DNA of 64,000 nucleotides. Origin: Microbacterium sp. cf332 (lineage in GTDB: Bacteria; Actinomycetota; Actinomycetes; Actinomycetales; Microbacteriaceae). A model generated the notes under the pieces. It saw nothing but the letters and a program-made list of their open reading frames with translations, was not told the origin of the DNA and made no database searches. How positions within the stretch are numbered: position 1 is the stretch's first letter; every line of letters begins with the position of its first letter. Of this stretch, positions 1 through 8,427 are shown in pieces. Where the stretch lies: contig NZ_FNKN01000002.1 of assembly GCF_900102175.1 (NCBI RefSeq), positions 372,001-436,000 on the forward strand, given 5' to 3'. Position numbers and translations under genes: made by a program.

Positions 1-2
1 GG

Positions 3-122
3 TTCACACAGGAGGAGGTCGCGACGATCCTCGGCAAGCCGGCCACCGCGATCCGCGCCCGGTTGTCCCGCGCCCGGAAGCTCCTGCGAGATCAGCTGGC
101 GGAGAGCGGCGACGTCGAGTGA
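3..122 (+). CDS. Sigma-70 family RNA polymerase sigma factor, C-terminal fragment
   Basis: Only the last 39 codons are in the window; the gene starts to the left. The residues FTQEEVATILGKPATAIRAR followed by LSRARKLLRDQL are a region 4 helix-turn-helix, the part of an ECF-type sigma factor that reads the -35 element. The reading frame is open from the first base and stops at TGA 120-122. A strong hairpin at 183-219 follows. Nothing can be said about its target promoters. It could also be a small LuxR/SigJ-like protein, but the 'TxEEVA..L....' followed by 'R..LSRAR..LR' pattern is typical of ECF factors. Confidence 0.75.
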   Translation, partial: FTQEEVATILGKPATAIRARLSRARKLLRDQLAESGDVE

Positions 123-182
123 CCCACCCGATGCGCCACCACCCTCTGCAAGGTTGACGGGTGCGTCGGGCCGCGGAATGCC

Positions 183-219
183 GATGCGGCCACCCCGGGC
201 ATCTCGGGGTGGCCGCATC
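183..219. terminator. Bidirectional hairpin terminator between convergent genes
   Basis: A perfect 15-base inverted repeat (183-197 with 205-219) around a 7-base loop lies between the sigma-factor stop at 122 and the stop of the leftward RraA-like gene at 234. There is no U-run on either side, as is common in high-GC actinobacteria. Its position between two convergent gene ends supports a shared terminator. Confidence 0.7.
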
Positions 220-233
220 CCGGGCAGGCGGAC

Positions 234-845
234 TCAGCTCGCCGGGGTCAGGTGCCGCTCGAGCTCGCGGCGGCGGTCGTCCTCGCGCGCCTGAACGGCT
301 TCGGCCGCCGAGACGACGCTCGCGGCCGACGCGAGCGGAATGACTGCGACGCCGTCGGCATCCGCGACGATGACATCGCCGGGAGACACCGAGACACCGC
401 CGACGGCGATGGGGACGCCGAGGCGGCCGGGCCCGTGCTTGTACGGCCCCGCGGGGGTGAGCGCCCGGGCGAACACCGGCATGCCGTACTCACGCATCCC
501 GTCGGCATCGCGGACCGCTCCATCGATGACGAACCCGGCGATGCCCTTGGCCTTCGCGCGCGCCGCGATCAGTTCGCCGATGAGGGCCCGCGTGAGGTCG
601 CCGTTACCGTTGACCACGATGACGTCGCCGGCCTGGGCCTCGTCGATGGCGTTGTGGATCCAGAGGTTGTCTCCCGACCGGGTCCAGCAGGTGAACGCGG
701 GTCCGGTGATGGTCGCGCCCGCCCAGATCGGGCTGATTCCCGCATCCATGAGCCCCAGCCGGTCCATGCCGTCGCCGATGTTGGCGGAGGGGATACGGGC
801 GAACCGCGCGAGCAGTTCGGCGCTCGGCCTGTCGTTGCCGGACAT
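234..845 (-). CDS. RraA-family protein (aldolase/decarboxylase-like)
   Basis: 203 residues, full length for the RraA / 4-hydroxy-4-methyl-2-oxoglutarate aldolase family. Family marks visible are GDGMDRLG near the N-terminus, GELIAARAKAKG in the middle, the DGAVRDADG segment that in relatives holds the metal/oxoacid-binding Arg-Asp pair, and GDVIVADADGVAVIP near the end. Members either cleave branched oxo-acids in a metal-dependent way or, as true RraA, inhibit RNase E. Here the gene is last in an operon with tctC, tctA and tctB (3 bases after tctC), so an enzymatic role on an imported di- or tricarboxylate is more likely than an RNase role. Substrate unknown. Confidence 0.8.
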   Translation of the reverse strand: MSGNDRPSAELLARFARIPSANIGDGMDRLGLMDAGISPIWAGATITGPAFTCWTRSGDNLWIHNAIDEAQAGDVIVVNGNGDLTRALIGELIAARAKAKGIAGFVIDGAVRDADGMREYGMPVFARALTPAGPYKHGPGRLGVPIAVGGVSVSPGDVIVADADGVAVIPLASAASVVSAAEAVQAREDDRRRELERHLTPAS

Positions 846-848
846 GCG

Positions 849-1856
849 TCAGCCGTTCTCTCGGACGAGGTCGACGAGTCCGGCGAGGGTCTCGGTCCGT
901 TCGGCCCAGAAGGCGGCGTAATCCGTCGAGTCCTGGTAGGTGGGCTGCAGGCCCAGGTCCTCCATGCGGCCGATGAGACCGTCGTCCTGCATGACCTCTC
1001 CGATGGCGTCGGAGAGCTTCTGGACGATCTCGTCGGGCGTATCGGCCGGGAAGGCGTAGCCGCGGGCCGAGCCGAGCTCGACGTCGTAGCCCGCTTCGGC
1101 CGCCGTCGGAACGTCGGGCAGGAACGGGCTGCGCTCATCCGCGAGCACCGTGAGCACGCGCGCGCTGCCGCTCTCCTCCAGCTGCTTGACGTCGCCGACG
1201 TTGCCCACGAGCACGTCGACGTTGCCGCCGAGGAACGCGGTCGTGGCCTGTGCCGCGCCGTCCGCGAAGTGGACGGGCCGGATGTCGACCCCCGCCGCCT
1301 CGTTCAGCAGCAGAAGACCGAAGTGATCCTGGCTCCCGATGCCCGTCGTCGAGGCCGTGATCGTGTCGGGGGCGGCCTCGGCCGCAGCCAGGAGGTCGTC
1401 GAGCGATTCGTAGGGGCTGTCGGGCGCGACGGCGATCGCGGTGGGGTCGGTCACCTGCAGCGCCGCGGGAGCGAAGTCCTCCGGCGTGTACGCGGCGCCG
1501 CGGCTCTCGTCGAGCGCTGAGACGATGACTCCCGGGATCGTGGTGAGGCCGAAGGTGTACCCGTCGGGGTCGGCTCCGGCGAGCGCGGTGTATCCGATCT
1601 GCCCGCCCGCGCCCGGCCGGTTCTCGACGACGATCGTGGCGTCGAGCTCCTCCTCGAGAGCGTCGGCGAGCAGGCGGGCTCCGACATCCGAGCTCCCGCC
1701 CGGGTCGAAGGCGACGATGAGGGTGATGGGCTTCTCGGGCCACGACGTCTCTTCGTCGCCGCCGGCGCCGGCGGCGTTGCCGCGCTGTGCGCAGCCGGAG
1801 AGGACGACGCTCGCGAGCGTGAGGCTCGCGAGGCCGGCGATGAGGGTTTTCCGCAT
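849..1856 (-). CDS. tctC: Tripartite tricarboxylate transporter substrate-binding protein (TctC/Bug family)
   Basis: 335 residues with a lipoprotein signal peptide: basic start, hydrophobic stretch and lipobox LSGC with Cys22 as the anchored residue. The mature protein begins the TctC pattern with WPEKPITLIVAFDPGGSSDVGAR, then VVENRPGAGGQIGYTALAGADPDGYT, both hallmark ligand-binding loops of the Bug family. It should capture a carboxylate outside the membrane and hand it to TctA/TctB. It sits between tctA (21 bases upstream) and the RraA-like gene (3 bases downstream). Ligand (citrate, tartrate, aromatic acid or other) cannot be told from sequence. Confidence 0.92.
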   Translation of the reverse strand: MRKTLIAGLASLTLASVVLSGCAQRGNAAGAGGDEETSWPEKPITLIVAFDPGGSSDVGARLLADALEEELDATIVVENRPGAGGQIGYTALAGADPDGYTFGLTTIPGVIVSALDESRGAAYTPEDFAPAALQVTDPTAIAVAPDSPYESLDDLLAAAEAAPDTITASTTGIGSQDHFGLLLLNEAAGVDIRPVHFADGAAQATTAFLGGNVDVLVGNVGDVKQLEESGSARVLTVLADERSPFLPDVPTAAEAGYDVELGSARGYAFPADTPDEIVQKLSDAIGEVMQDDGLIGRMEDLGLQPTYQDSTDYAAFWAERTETLAGLVDLVRENG

Positions 1857-1877
1857 GATGATGCTCCTTTGCGACGG

Positions 1878-3386
1878 TCAGACTTCGGAGTCGACGGGCA
1901 GGTGGGCGCGCGCTTTGAGGCGGCGCCCGCCGATCGCCGACAGGACGAGGATCAGCGTCGCCACTGCGAGCAGGACGAGCGCGATGGGACGGGTGAGGAA
2001 GAAGCCGAAGTCTCCGTTGGAGATCTGCAGCGTCTGGCGGAGGGCCGACTCGAGGAGCGGGCCGAGCACGAGCGTGAGCACGAGCGGAGCCAGCGGGAGG
2101 TCCAGCCGGCGGAACGCGAGACCCAGCAGGCCGAAGGCGATCATGATGAAGATGTCGACCACGCTGCGGTTGACGGCGTATGTGCCGACGAAGATGAACA
2201 CGTAGACCATGGCAGCCAGCACCGGGAACGGGATGGCGAGCACCTTCGTCCACAGCCCCACCAGAGGCACGTTGAGCACGAGGAGCAGCGCGTTGCCGAT
2301 GAAGAGGCTGGCGATCACGGTCCACACCAGCAGCGGATCGGTCTGGAAGAGCAGCGGTCCGGGAACGAGCCCGTTCTGGAGGAAGGCGCCCATCAGTACG
2401 GCGATGGCCGGTGATGCGGGGATCCCGAGGGTGAACAGCGGGATGAACGCGGCATTGGCGTGCGCGTTGTTCGCCGTCTCCGGTGCTGCGACGCCCTCGA
2501 TCGCACCCGTGCCGAGCTGCCTGCGGAAACGCCCGACGCGCCGCTCGGTGCTGTAGGCGAGGAGCGAGGAGATCGTGCTGGTGATGCCGGGAACGATGCC
2601 GATACCGGTGCCGATGAGCGTGCCGCGACCGACAGCGGGGGCGGCGCGTCGCAGGTCGGTGCCGCTCGGGATGAGCTCGCGGAGCTTGGGGCTGCGGGCG
2701 CGTACCGTGCCCCCCGCCGAGACGTGCAGCAGCTCGCCGAGCCCGAAGATGCCGACGAGGACCGGGACGATGCTGATGCCGTCGAGCAGGTGCTCGCTGC
2801 CGAAGGTGAATCGCGGCAGCCCCTCGACCGGGTCGATGCCGACCATGGCGATGACCATTCCGATACCCGCCGAGATGATGCCGGCCGACACCGACCTGCC
2901 CACGAGACCCACGAGCAGAGCGAGCCCCACCACGACCAGCGAGAAGAACTCCGGCGGCCCGATCATGAGGCCGAGGCTGGCGAGCGGCTGCGCCGCGATG
3001 ACGAGTGCGATCGTCGCGACCGTGCCGCCGATGAACGAGCCGACACCGGCGACGGTGAGGGCGACACCGCCGCGTCCCTTCTTGGTCATCGCGTAGCCGT
3101 CGATGCACGTGATCGCCGACTCGCCCTCACCGGGGATGTTCAGCAGCACGCTGGTGATCGTTCCGCCGTAGGCGGTTCCGTAGAAGATCGCGGCGAGCAT
3201 GATGATCGCCGAGGCCGGCTCCATGCCGAAGGTGATGGGCAGCAGGATCGCGATCCCCGCCGTCGATCCGATCCCCGGCAGCAGGCCCAGCACCGTTCCG
3301 ACGAGGCAGCCGATCAGAGCGAACAGCAGGTTCTCGGGCGTCGCCGCTGCGGCGAGTCCCTGCAGGAGGTAGTCCCAGGTGTTCAT
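1878..3386 (-). CDS. tctA: Tripartite tricarboxylate transporter permease, large subunit TctA
   Basis: 502 residues, the normal TctA length, with about 12 hydrophobic segments. Conserved TctA features include LFALIGCLVGTVLGLLPGIG near residues 20-40, FYGTAYGGTITSVLLNIPGE near 70-90, and later GIPASPAIAVLMGAFLQNGL. It is the main ion-coupled permease of a secondary uptake system that works with periplasmic-type TctC and small subunit TctB. It lies 3 bases after tctB and 21 bases before tctC, so the three are one transcriptional unit. Confidence 0.95.
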   Translation of the reverse strand: MNTWDYLLQGLAAAATPENLLFALIGCLVGTVLGLLPGIGSTAGIAILLPITFGMEPASAIIMLAAIFYGTAYGGTITSVLLNIPGEGESAITCIDGYAMTKKGRGGVALTVAGVGSFIGGTVATIALVIAAQPLASLGLMIGPPEFFSLVVVGLALLVGLVGRSVSAGIISAGIGMVIAMVGIDPVEGLPRFTFGSEHLLDGISIVPVLVGIFGLGELLHVSAGGTVRARSPKLRELIPSGTDLRRAAPAVGRGTLIGTGIGIVPGITSTISSLLAYSTERRVGRFRRQLGTGAIEGVAAPETANNAHANAAFIPLFTLGIPASPAIAVLMGAFLQNGLVPGPLLFQTDPLLVWTVIASLFIGNALLLVLNVPLVGLWTKVLAIPFPVLAAMVYVFIFVGTYAVNRSVVDIFIMIAFGLLGLAFRRLDLPLAPLVLTLVLGPLLESALRQTLQISNGDFGFFLTRPIALVLLAVATLILVLSAIGGRRLKARAHLPVDSEV

Positions 3387-3389
3387 GCG

Positions 3390-3932
3390 TCACAGCCCCA
3401 GGTCGTAGAGGAACGGGATGCCCGCGCCCGGGAGCGGCACGCTCAGGACGTTGGAGAACAGGCTGTACACGCCGAAGCTGCCGGCGAGCGAGAGGATGAT
3501 CGTGAGCACCCACGAGCGGCGAGCGACGACCTTCAACTGGAAGACCAGGAAGAGCAGCACGCTGACCTGGAACCCCAGGACCTCGAGCAGCACGGCCAAC
3601 AGGATGAGGCTCACCAGAGTCGTGATGATCTGGCGCGGGGTGGCGGGGACCTCGGCCGCGGCCGCCTCCGGCGTCGCCGCGTGCTCGACCACGTTCGGTC
3701 GGCGCCACTGCGCGAGACCCCAGGTGGCGGACGCCGCCGCCACGATCAATCCGGTCCAGAACGGGAAGAACCCCGGCCCGGGCCCGAGGGGCGTCCAGAG
3801 GCCCAGCGGCAGTGCCGCGAGCGCAGTGATGGCTCCGAACAGCAGGAAGAGGGCGGCGGCGATCACCCCCGGGATGGATCGCACGTACTGGGGTGACCCG
3901 ATCGTGCCCGTGCGCAGATCTTCTGGCGACAT
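3390..3932 (-). CDS. tctB: Tripartite tricarboxylate transporter small subunit TctB
   Basis: About 180 residues with four hydrophobic segments and the family pattern LPLGLWTPLGPGPGFFPFW in the first loop, which is characteristic of TctB. It is the first gene of the leftward tctB-tctA-tctC-RraA operon. I chose the ATG at 3932 because GAGGAAG lies 10 bases upstream of it; an in-frame ATG seven codons earlier (3953) has no visible ribosome-binding site. TctB is poorly conserved, so the assignment rests on motif plus position. Confidence 0.88.
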   Translation of the reverse strand: MSPEDLRTGTIGSPQYVRSIPGVIAAALFLLFGAITALAALPLGLWTPLGPGPGFFPFWTGLIVAAASATWGLAQWRRPNVVEHAATPEAAAAEVPATPRQIITTLVSLILLAVLLEVLGFQVSVLLFLVFQLKVVARRSWVLTIILSLAGSFGVYSLFSNVLSVPLPGAGIPFLYDLGL

Positions 3933-3971
3933 TGCGGTGCGCTTCCTCGTCATCGTTGACTAGTTCGAAGT

Positions 3972-3996
3972 TCTCATACAGTGATAAGAGCTATCA
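3972..3996. promoter_or_regulatory. Operator-like dyads in the tctB / dehydrogenase divergent promoter
   Basis: Two overlapping dyads occur in a short AT-rich island: an imperfect one with TCTnAT and ATnAGA arms (3972-3989), and a perfect TGATA-N5-TATCA (3982-3996). They lie between the leftward tct operon and the rightward dehydrogenase-iclR pair. IclR proteins usually bind such dyads in divergent promoters, so the IclR at 5127 is the likely binder. That link is inference. Confidence 0.45.
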
Positions 3997-4127
3997 AATT
4001 TGGTGCGGTTGTGACATTGTCGACCCACAACGTCGTAAACGTCAAGGCCGCTGTTCACCCGGCCTTGCGAAGTCCGCTCCGAGGGATCCCGCTGGGGAGA
4101 CGCCTCGAAACGGGAAAGGGAACCGTC

Positions 4128-5114
4128 ATGGACACCGCTCGCATCCTCATCACCTCCGCGTTCCTCCGTCCGGGCGATGAGACCGATCTGGCTCTGAAGC
4201 AGCACGGCTTCGACACCGTGCATGCTCCGCTGCGGGGTCCGCGCCCGCCCGGCGAGCTCGAAGATCTCCTCTCGGACGTCTCGGCCGTCATCGCCGGCAG
4301 CGACCGCTTCGACGATCGCGCGATCGCCTCGGCTCCCGACCTGCGCGTCATCGCGCGCACCGGCGTGGGCTACGACAGCATCGACACCGCGGCGGCCTCG
4401 TCGCACGGGGTCGCAGTCTGCAACGCGCCGGGGGTCAACAGCGACGCCGTCGCCGAGCTCGCCCTGACCTTCATCCTGATGCTGGCCCGCCGGGTTCCCG
4501 AAGCCATGCGCAGCGTCCGCGAAGGCGCGTGGGCGCGCCCCACCGGCATCCAACTCGACGGAGCGACGCTCGGCATCGTGGGCCTCGGAGCCATCGGGCG
4601 GACCGTCGCACATCACGGGCAGACCTTGGGCATGAACGTCATCGCACACGATCCGTACGCCGACCCCGGGTACGCCGCAGACCACGGCATCGAGCTGCTG
4701 GATCTCGACCGGGTCCTCGCGGCCGCCGACTTCATCAGCCTGCACATCGCCCTCACGCCCGAGACGCATCACCTCATCGACGAACGGGCGCTGCGGCGCA
4801 TGAAGAAGACGGCCTACCTCATCAACACCGCCCGAGGACCGGTCGTCGACGAAAGGGCCCTCGTGGCCGCGCTGGACGCGGGCGAACTCGCGGGGGCGGC
4901 CCTCGACGTCGTCGAAGAAGAGCCTCTCGCCGTCTCGAGCACGCTGCGCGACCACCCTCGCGCGTTCGTGACGGCCCACATCGGCGGCTCCACCTCGCAG
5001 GCACGCGACGAGTCGGCACGGGTCGCCGTGTCGTGCGTCGTCGACATCCTGCACGGGCGCACCCCTCGTAGTGTGGTGAACCCGGAGTACCTTCAGCACC
5101 TCGTGACCGGGTAG
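4128..5114 (+). CDS. D-2-hydroxyacid dehydrogenase (phosphoglycerate dehydrogenase-like)
   Basis: 328 residues from the ATG at 4128, which has GGGAAAGGGA just upstream; longer in-frame starts from 3981 run through the promoter and look non-coding. The NAD-binding fold carries LGIVGLGAIGRT (GxGxxG) and a downstream acidic residue in AHDPYAD. The catalytic trio is visible: Arg in NTARGPVVDE, Glu in EEEPL and His in AHIGGST. It lacks the C-terminal ACT domain of classical SerA, so it more likely acts on another 2-hydroxy/2-oxo acid. It precedes iclR by 12 bases and faces the tct operon, suggesting it metabolises the imported carboxylate or a product of the RraA-like enzyme. Confidence 0.9.
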   Translation: MDTARILITSAFLRPGDETDLALKQHGFDTVHAPLRGPRPPGELEDLLSDVSAVIAGSDRFDDRAIASAPDLRVIARTGVGYDSIDTAAASSHGVAVCNAPGVNSDAVAELALTFILMLARRVPEAMRSVREGAWARPTGIQLDGATLGIVGLGAIGRTVAHHGQTLGMNVIAHDPYADPGYAADHGIELLDLDRVLAAADFISLHIALTPETHHLIDERALRRMKKTAYLINTARGPVVDERALVAALDAGELAGAALDVVEEEPLAVSSTLRDHPRAFVTAHIGGSTSQARDESARVAVSCVVDILHGRTPRSVVNPEYLQHLVTG

Positions 5115-5126
5115 GAGAAGTCAGCG

Positions 5127-5885
5127 ATGCCCACACCGACCGAGTCGAACACCATGCGCTCGCTCGAGCGGGCCATCGATGTGCTCGAGGTGCTCGACAG
5201 CAGTCGGCAGCCGTTACGACTGACCGAGGTGGCGCGGCGCGCGGGCCTGCATGTCGCGACGACGCAGCGCATCCTGAACGTGCTCGAGGCGCGGGGACGC
5301 GTCGAGCGCGACGACGGCGGTTACCGGCCCGGCGTCGCCCTCCTGTTCGGGGCGCACGCGTATCTCCTCACCAGCCCGCTCGTCGCCTCGGCCCTGCCGC
5401 ATCTCCAGGACCTCGCCACGGCGACCGGGCTCACCGCGTCGCTCTTCGTCCGGACCGGACTGTCGCGCGCCGTCGTCTCGCGCATCGAAGGGGTGCGCCC
5501 GATGCGGTACGTCCTGCCGGTGGGAGAGCGGCTGACGCTCACGCAGGGGGCGGGCAAGGTGCTCGCCGCGTACCTCTCCGAGGCGGAGCTCGACGACCTG
5601 CTCGCCAGCGGGTCCAGCCTCGACAGGGCCGACGGCACCCGGGTCACCGAGCGGCAGTTCCGCAAGGAGCTGGTCGGCATCCGTCGTGACGGGTTCAGCT
5701 GGTCCAGCAACGGGCGGGCCATCGGTGTCGCCTCGATCGCCGCACCCATCCACGACCGCGCGGGCCACTGCGTCGCGGGTGTTCAGATCGCCGCCAGCAC
5801 CTCCGACCTCACCGAAGCCGACATCCCGACAGTGAGCATCGAGGTGCGCCGCGCCGCCGCGGCCATCATGGAGACGCTGCTGTAG
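5127..5885 (+). CDS. IclR-family transcriptional regulator
   Basis: 252 residues. The N-terminal winged helix-turn-helix begins RSLERAIDVLEVLDSSRQPL, with recognition helix around HVATTQRILNVLE. The C-terminal effector domain shows LPVGERLTLTQGAGKVLAAYL and the GFSWSSNGRAIGVASIAAPI region that in IclR relatives binds small acids. AGGAGA precedes the start. It is probably co-transcribed with the dehydrogenase (gap 12 bases) and is the natural controller of both that pair and the divergent tct operon. Confidence 0.92.
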   Translation: MPTPTESNTMRSLERAIDVLEVLDSSRQPLRLTEVARRAGLHVATTQRILNVLEARGRVERDDGGYRPGVALLFGAHAYLLTSPLVASALPHLQDLATATGLTASLFVRTGLSRAVVSRIEGVRPMRYVLPVGERLTLTQGAGKVLAAYLSEAELDDLLASGSSLDRADGTRVTERQFRKELVGIRRDGFSWSSNGRAIGVASIAAPIHDRAGHCVAGVQIAASTSDLTEADIPTVSIEVRRAAAAIMETLL

Positions 5886-6035
5886 CCGCGCATTCATCCC
5901 CGAACGGCTCGGGACGTGCCGCGTCCGACCGCCGTGTGCGCAGAATGCCCCACTCGACCGTCGCCGCCTGGGTCGCGGCGCTGCTCCTCACGGCCGCGGG
6001 CGTGATCACCGTGCGTCCGCGACGACCTCCGCTTT

Positions 6036-6066
6036 GAGGGGTCCACGCAGCGAGCGCGGACCCCTC
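6036..6066. terminator. Hairpin between iclR and the galactoside ABC operon
   Basis: Nine-base perfect stem (6036-6044 with 6058-6066) and a 13-base loop, between the iclR stop at 5885 and the solute-binding-protein stop at 6085. The two genes converge here, so a shared terminator is plausible. No U-run is present. The remaining intergenic DNA shows nothing else. Confidence 0.5.
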
Positions 6067-6084
6067 ATGTTCCCCATAGGCGCG

Positions 6085-7428
6085 TCAGTCGAACAGTGCG
6101 TCGACCTCACCGGCTGCGGCACGCAGGGTGTCGGCGTCGCCTTGACCGAGGAGGACGGCCTCGACGGCCGGCTCCATGATCGCGAGGATCGAGCTCCACT
6201 TGTCGGCGATGGGCGCTTCGACGAACGCGCCCGCGTCGACGGCATCGAAGTAGACCGAGACGTCGATGCCAGCCGCGTCGAAGGCCGCACGCGCCTTTTC
6301 GCTCGAGCTCGCGACGGCGGGGAAGACCACAGCCGCGTCCGCAACGATGTCCTGGCAGTCGGCGGTCGCGAGGTAGCCCACGAACTTCTCTGCTGCATCG
6401 GGGTGCTCGGTCGAAGCGAGCACGGAGTCGGCGAGACCGTTCAGCACGCCCGCGCGCTCACCGCTCGGCCCGATCGGAAGCGGTGCAAGTGCTGTGGTCA
6501 CACCGGTCATCGAGAAGTACGCCTTTGCGTTCCAGCTGCCATCGGTAACCAGCGCGTAGCGTCCGGCACCGTACGCCTCCTGGATGCTCGTGCCCGAGAT
6601 GGCGGACTCGTAGCTGGGCATGTAGCCCTTCTCGATCAGACCGGCCCACCATTCGATCGTCGCGATGTACTCGTCTTCGCCGTAATTGAAATCGGTGCCG
6701 AAGGGGTTCTCGTCGGCGTACGTCCAGTCGTTGGTGAGTGCGTAGGGGCTCCACTGCGTCTGACCGAACGCACCGATGCCCGATTTGGCCTTGAGCCCGA
6801 GCCCGTAGACCTCCACCTTGGACTTGTCGAAGCCCGGCTCGTCACCGCGGACGCCATTCGCATCGACGGTGAGGTGCGCAATGACCTGCTCCCACGAGCC
6901 GCCGTCCGTCGGGTTCCAGTCGAGGTCGGCGAGATCTTCAGCCGCGTAGCCGGCTTCGGTGACGTAGTCGACGTTGTAGAGCGTCGCCACAGTGTCCCAG
7001 TCCTTCGGCAGCCCGTATCGTTTGCCGTCCTGGCCGATCCAGCGCTCGGCCAGACCTTCGCGGAAGCTCGTGAGGTCGACCGCGACGTCGTCGAGCGGCA
7101 GCAGCTGACCGTTGGTGGCGAGCTCCGGGTAGAACGACGCGTGGTTGGTGATGACATCGGGAGCGTCACCGCCGACGAGGCTCGTCGTGAGCGTCTCGAA
7201 GTAGTCGTTCCAGCCGACCTGTTCGATCTCGACGGTGATCTCGGGGTTCGCGGCCGTGAAGTCCTCGACGCACTGCTCGTAGGCGGGCAGCTGATTCGAG
7301 TCCCACAGCCAGTAGCGCAGCGATGCGGACTCGTCCGCACCGTCGCCGGCGCTCGAGCATCCGGCAACTGCGAGCACCGAGCCGACCGCAACGACAGCCA
7401 TTGCGGTGCGAGTTCGCGAAATCTTCAT
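6085..7428 (-). CDS. ABC transporter sugar-binding lipoprotein (family 1)
   Basis: 447 residues with signal peptide and lipobox LAVAGC (Cys24). The mature protein has the layout of family 1 extracellular sugar-binding proteins, for example EIEQVGWNDYFETLTTSLVGGDAPDVITNHASF in the first lobe and a late YALVTDGSWNAKAYF ligand-pocket segment. It should bind an alpha-galactoside such as melibiose or raffinose, judged only from the alpha-galactosidase at the head of the operon. It is the last gene of the operon, 36 bases after the second permease, which is an unusual order. Confidence 0.92.
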   Translation of the reverse strand: MKISRTRTAMAVVAVGSVLAVAGCSSAGDGADESASLRYWLWDSNQLPAYEQCVEDFTAANPEITVEIEQVGWNDYFETLTTSLVGGDAPDVITNHASFYPELATNGQLLPLDDVAVDLTSFREGLAERWIGQDGKRYGLPKDWDTVATLYNVDYVTEAGYAAEDLADLDWNPTDGGSWEQVIAHLTVDANGVRGDEPGFDKSKVEVYGLGLKAKSGIGAFGQTQWSPYALTNDWTYADENPFGTDFNYGEDEYIATIEWWAGLIEKGYMPSYESAISGTSIQEAYGAGRYALVTDGSWNAKAYFSMTGVTTALAPLPIGPSGERAGVLNGLADSVLASTEHPDAAEKFVGYLATADCQDIVADAAVVFPAVASSSEKARAAFDAAGIDVSVYFDAVDAGAFVEAPIADKWSSILAIMEPAVEAVLLGQGDADTLRAAAGEVDALFD

Positions 7429-7464
7429 TGATTGCCTTTCGTTGGTGTGTGGTGGTGCAGGTGC

Positions 7465-8427
7465 CTATTTGGTGCCCGAATAGCCGATCGAGTTGATGAT
7501 CTTGCGGCCCAGGAGCACGAACAGGAGCATCACGGGTAGTGCGGCGATGAGCGTTGCGGCCATCAGCCCGGCCCAGTCGGGACCACCCTGCGGTGTCTGC
7601 GACCGGAAGACGCCGAGAGCGACCGTGAGCACGCGGACGTCCTCGCTGCGACCGACGACGAGCGGCCAGAAGTATTCGTTCCACGCATTGATGTAGGTGA
7701 GGATCGCGAGCGTCGCGATCGGCGACCCCATCAACGGGAGCACGACCGAGGTGAACCGTCGGACATGACCCGCGCCGTCGAGGATCGCCGCCTCCTCGAC
7801 TTCCCGGCTGATCCCGAGGAAGAACTGACGCAGGAAGAAGATCGCGAACGGCGTCATCAGCATGGTTGGCAATGCGATGCCCAAGTGGGTGTTCAGCAGC
7901 GACAGGTCGCGAATGGTGATGAAGTTCGGGATCGTGGTGAAAATCACCGGCACCATCAGCGCGGTCAACAGCATGCCGAAGACGAAGTCGCGGCCGGGCC
8001 AGCGCAGCCGGGCGAACGCGTACGCCGCCATCGAACAGAACACCACCTGGCCCGCCGTGATCAGGGTCGACACGATCACCGAATTCCGCAGGTACAGCCA
8101 GAAGTTCAGCGACGCACCCGAGCCGCCCTCCGACAGCGACTCAGCCGTGTCCGCCAGACCGAGCACGCGGCGATACGCACCGAGGGTGAAGTCCACGGGG
8201 AGCGGCGAGCCCGGATCGCTCGCGAGCGACAGGTTGTTGGAGAACGATGTGCGCAGCATCCAATAGAACGGGAACAGCGTCAGCGCGATCAGCAGGCCCA
8301 ACATCACCCAGGCGGTGATCCTTCCGATGCGCACGCGACGGCTGCCGGCGGCGCGATCGGGCGGCGACGGGCGACGGCGCCCTGTCACGACGACGCGAGT
8401 GCTCGAAGTGGTGGTCATGTCGGTCAC
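7465..8427 (-). CDS. ABC transporter permease, MalG type
   Basis: 320 residues, about six membrane spans. After the first membrane segment comes the typical MalG-like loop with FPFYWMLRTSFSNN, and the EAA motif that docks the ATPase is visible as EEAAILDGAGHVRRFTSVVLP around residues 210-230, followed by NAWNEYFWPLVV. Its start overlaps the stop of the partner permease by 4 bases (ATGA), indicating coupled translation. No ATPase gene is present in the operon. Confidence 0.93.
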   Translation of the reverse strand: MTDMTTTSSTRVVVTGRRRPSPPDRAAGSRRVRIGRITAWVMLGLLIALTLFPFYWMLRTSFSNNLSLASDPGSPLPVDFTLGAYRRVLGLADTAESLSEGGSGASLNFWLYLRNSVIVSTLITAGQVVFCSMAAYAFARLRWPGRDFVFGMLLTALMVPVIFTTIPNFITIRDLSLLNTHLGIALPTMLMTPFAIFFLRQFFLGISREVEEAAILDGAGHVRRFTSVVLPLMGSPIATLAILTYINAWNEYFWPLVVGRSEDVRVLTVALGVFRSQTPQGGPDWAGLMAATLIAALPVMLLFVLLGRKIINSIGYSGTK

